DNA of 64,000 nucleotides from positions 29,120 to 93,119 of the forward strand of contig CAKSLF010000006.1 of the NCBI GenBank assembly GCA_934466455.1, in the 5' to 3' direction. Below are positions 62,471 through 64,000 of the stretch, piece by piece. The notes beneath the pieces are model-generated. The model was not told the DNA's origin. It ran no database searches and saw nothing but the letters and a program-made list of their open reading frames with translations. Source of the DNA: an uncultured Oscillospiraceae bacterium. GTDB taxonomy: Bacteria > Bacillota > Clostridia > Oscillospirales > Ruminococcaceae. Positions within the stretch are counted from its first letter, which is position 1. Each line of letters begins with the position of its first letter. Both the position numbers and the translations under genes were made by a program.

Positions 62471-62510
62471 AAGAAAACAGCCTTTGCAAATACAAAGGCT
62501 GTTTTCTTAT
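62471..62510 (+). terminator. Intrinsic terminator of tRNA-fMet
   Basis: Perfect stem AAGAAAACAGCCTTTG/CAAAGGCTGTTTTCTT (62471-62486 with 62493-62508), loop of six, T-rich 3' arm followed by ATAT. Confidence 0.9.
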
Positions 62511-62512
62511 AT

Positions 62513-62773
62513 ATCTTCTTCCCTTCCGTTCACATTCAGCACAACACATTTATAGATTAAACCATCATTACTTTTGCCTTGCGAAAAAACTTTATTGATG
62601 ATATAATATCAGCAAAGATAAAGGCTACTGATTTAACAAATAGAAAAGCCGCAGAAATGCGGCTTTTCAAAAAAGCATAAGTTAGTATATGCTAACTATG
62701 CATTATACAATATGTGCTTTGAAGCCTTTTTCAAAGTAACACAGCCGTTACAATACCGCTAAAAGGAGCAATT
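62513..62773 (+). other. Non-coding stretch with a promoter, a terminator and inverted repeats
   Basis: No gene is seen. A promoter (TTGCGA 62579-62584, TATAAT 62602-62607, spacing 17) is followed by an intrinsic terminator (AAAAGCCGCA/TGCGGCTTTT, 62643-62668, then AAAAAAG). Further on are GTTAG...CTAAC near 62681-62696, CTTTGAA/TTCAAAG (62717-62723 with 62730-62736) and GTAAC/GTTAC (62736-62740 with 62747-62751). Either a tiny RNA of about 60 bases or an attenuator ahead of the next gene. Confidence 0.6.
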
Positions 62774-63478
62774 ATGAAAGACAGTGAATTACAATTTAAC
62801 CGACAATGCCATGTGCTATATTCTAAACCATGCAAAAAACAGATTCAGAAAAAAATTTCCCTGCACTATCCCCCGCAAGAGCAAGAGGTCGTTTAGGAAC
62901 AAGTTCAGCAACAGTATGTGAATTTTCTTTTTGACTGGTGCACCGACCTCGGCGGTAAGAAAAATTTTCACAACGGTGCGGGCGGTACTTATGACTGCAT
63001 TGCCTTAATGGCATATTATACGGTATGCAAAGACTTTTCAAGCCTCGCAGAAATTGAGGAAATGGAGGGAGCACTATTTCTTCCCTCTTCCCGTATTCTT
63101 TCCAAGTTTGTCAACTGCAATAAGCCTCTGCTCAAGAAGCTTATGTATATGGTGTTCAAAAATGCCAAAAGACAATGCGACAAATGGGGCGATTATGAAA
63201 TGCATCTTGCTCCTTTTGATAAGACAAAGCCCATATATTACGAGTTTACCGCCTGTCCGATCGCCGAGTTTGCAAAGCGGCATAACCTATTAGAAATTAT
63301 GCCAGCCCTTTGCAACCCGGATTATGAAAGCATGGAGTTAATCCACGCAAAGTTAGTCAGAACCACCACATGCTCTAACGGCTGCAAATGTGATTATTGC
63401 ATTTGCGGGGATAAAGATCCGTACCTTAAAAATCACCCCGAATATTGTGATGAAATCGGATACAGGAGAAACAAATAA
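62774..63478 (+). pseudogene. L-2-amino-thiazoline-4-carboxylic acid hydrolase-like gene interrupted by an in-frame TAG
   Basis: ATG 62774 has AAGGAG six bases upstream and opens a frame that meets TAG at 62894-62896 (codon 41), then stays open in the same frame to TAA at 63476-63478. The part after the TAG (GTG 62918 onward, 186 residues) carries features I associate with ATC-hydrolase-like proteins: FTACPIAEFAKRHNL, MPALCNPDYESM and a Cys-rich end (RTTTCSNGCKCDYCICGD). The whole frame would give about 233 residues plus the TAG position, a normal family length. Either a nonsense mutation inactivated it, the TAG is read through, or a shorter protein starts at GTG 62918, for which no good ribosome site is seen. 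The family assignment is from memory of motifs. Confidence 0.7.
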
Positions 63479-63667
63479 TGCTTTTACAAAGATACAAGAT
63501 TTGGAATCTTACTTATAATCGTTTGTGCCGTCGGTATTCATAGCGGTTATAAATTTGTTCATTTAATGAATATTCTTTTTTTCGAAAAAACAACCCTTGC
63601 AAAATAGACGGGTGTCCGTAAAACAGTTAATCCTCCGTATGGCTTAGACCATGCGGAGGATTTGTTT
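63479..63667. other. Intergenic stretch; possible remnant of a small membrane-protein gene
   Basis: A start codon overlaps the previous stop (TAATG at 63476-63480) but the frame closes after 21 codons. In the next frame a hydrophobic stretch (RFGILLIIVCAVGI) runs to a stop near 63607 without a start. A hairpin CCTCCGTATGG/CCATGCGGAGG lies at 63632-63660. No confident gene. Confidence 0.4.
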
Positions 63668-63838
63668 ATGTCTAATCTTCAAACTTGCTGGCGGCAAACG
63701 GTTTGTCAAAACCGTTTGCGGACGGCAAGTCCACAAGGGATAGACGCACAAGCGTCGCAAGGGAGTGTAGCTCCCTTGACGGAACGAAGTGACGAAACAT
63801 TCTCGGTCATGCAGTTTCTTTCTGCTGACAGAGAATGA
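63668..63838 (+). CDS. 56-residue ORF over a hairpin-dense segment, possible mobile-element leader
   Basis: ATG 63668 to TGA 63838 encodes MSNLQTCWRQTVCQNRL... ending QFLSADRE. The DNA is packed with inverted repeats: around 63693-63718 (AAACGGTTT/AAACCGTTT), GACGC/GCGTC near 63744-63757, AAGGGAG/CTCCCTT near 63760-63778, and a long arm from TTCTCGGTCA to TGACAGAGAA near 63801-63834. GC content is higher than in neighbouring genes. Similar short ORFs with stacked hairpins occur, to my recollection, at conserved non-coding or leader regions of Clostridia integrative elements. Whether the peptide is made is unknown; the RNA structure may be what matters. No ribosome site of usual strength is seen. 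Confidence 0.4.
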   Translation: MSNLQTCWRQTVCQNRLRTASPQGIDAQASQGSVAPLTERSDETFSVMQFLSADRE

Positions 63839-64000
63839 AGCTCCGCAGGACGCACGATACTCCCGTTAGGAGAGTATAGAAGTGCGCCCTTTAGTTCCTA
63901 AAGGGTTTTTATCAGTTCGACAAACTGGAATTTATTGCACCGTGTCTAAAATCAACTGGTTGAATCTTTTTGCAAACATCGGCGGAATATTGTGAGCAGC
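63839..64000. other. Continuation of the hairpin-rich segment, cut by the window edge
   Basis: Further short hairpins are present: ACTCCCGTTAGGAGAGT (63861-63877), CCCTTTAG/CTAAAGGG (63887-63905) and CAGTT/AACTG (63913-63927). No complete gene is seen before the edge. Confidence 0.5.

Noticed and set aside
63479..63607. Small membrane-protein gene after the ATC-hydrolase-like gene
   Set aside because: The hydrophobic stretch has no start codon in its own frame and would need a frameshift from the overlapping ATG; too short to judge.
63881..63910. Group II intron 5' end (GTGCGCCC)
   Set aside because: Only the first eight bases match; no further intron domains or reverse transcriptase are visible before the window ends.

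Overview
The window reads as a chromosomal segment of an anaerobic, low-to-moderate GC Firmicute of class Clostridia, most like a gut Oscillospirales/Ruminococcaceae-type organism. This rests on the T-box-controlled tyrS, WhiA and HprK, the nusB-xseAB-ispA-dxs-tlyA-nadK-argR-recN gene order, a single-chain pyruvate:ferredoxin oxidoreductase, strong AGGAGG ribosome sites with many TTG/GTG starts, and lipoprotein signal peptides. The genus cannot be fixed from the sequence. Most genes lie on the minus strand.

Region 1 (1-10275, minus) is the most unusual part. A sigma-A promoter, a cobalamin riboswitch aptamer and a terminator precede a tightly coupled six-gene run. In order of transcription these are a large secreted protein with a DUF4430 (transcobalamin C-terminal-like) domain, a lipoprotein with an alpha/alpha-toroid (prenyltransferase/squalene-cyclase repeats, the fold of the intrinsic-factor N-domain), a MoxR AAA ATPase, a DUF58 protein, a membrane transglutaminase-like protein whose catalytic Cys is a Ser, and a secreted PQQ-type beta-propeller protein that runs off the left edge. 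I read this as a B12-responsive cell-surface corrinoid-capture module.

Region 2 (10398-22334) holds a divergent TIM-barrel gene, a two-gene ABC exporter, a LytTR response regulator with a soluble GHKL kinase, and a six-gene cobalamin nucleotide-loop assembly operon: cobT, cobU, cobS, a short CobU-like gene, a CobC-like phosphatase and a second DUF4430 lipoprotein. A TetR-type regulator and an SDR oxidoreductase follow. Two B12-linked loci in 20 kb suggest that the cell scavenges corrinoids and finishes them.

Region 3 (22397-38129) is housekeeping: T-box-tyrS, the recN...nusB operon, and a two-gene cell-envelope operon (a GHL10 lipoprotein and a GHL10-like/amidase fusion). Region 4 (38224-49943) has hprK-murB-whiA-MATE-dnaE and the divergent nifJ.

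Region 5 (49948-62512) holds a methyltransferase and a YgjP-type metallopeptidase, ylmH, plsY, two tandem solute-binding-type lipoproteins with nearly identical 5' ends, rqcH, a Nif3-like gene, trmK, a DUF1858 gene, nth, a GNAT acetyltransferase and an initiator tRNA-fMet. Region 6 (62513-64000) looks accessory: an ATC-hydrolase-like gene split by an in-frame TAG, then a hairpin-dense, higher-GC segment with a 56-residue ORF that resembles the edge of a mobile element and is cut by the window end.
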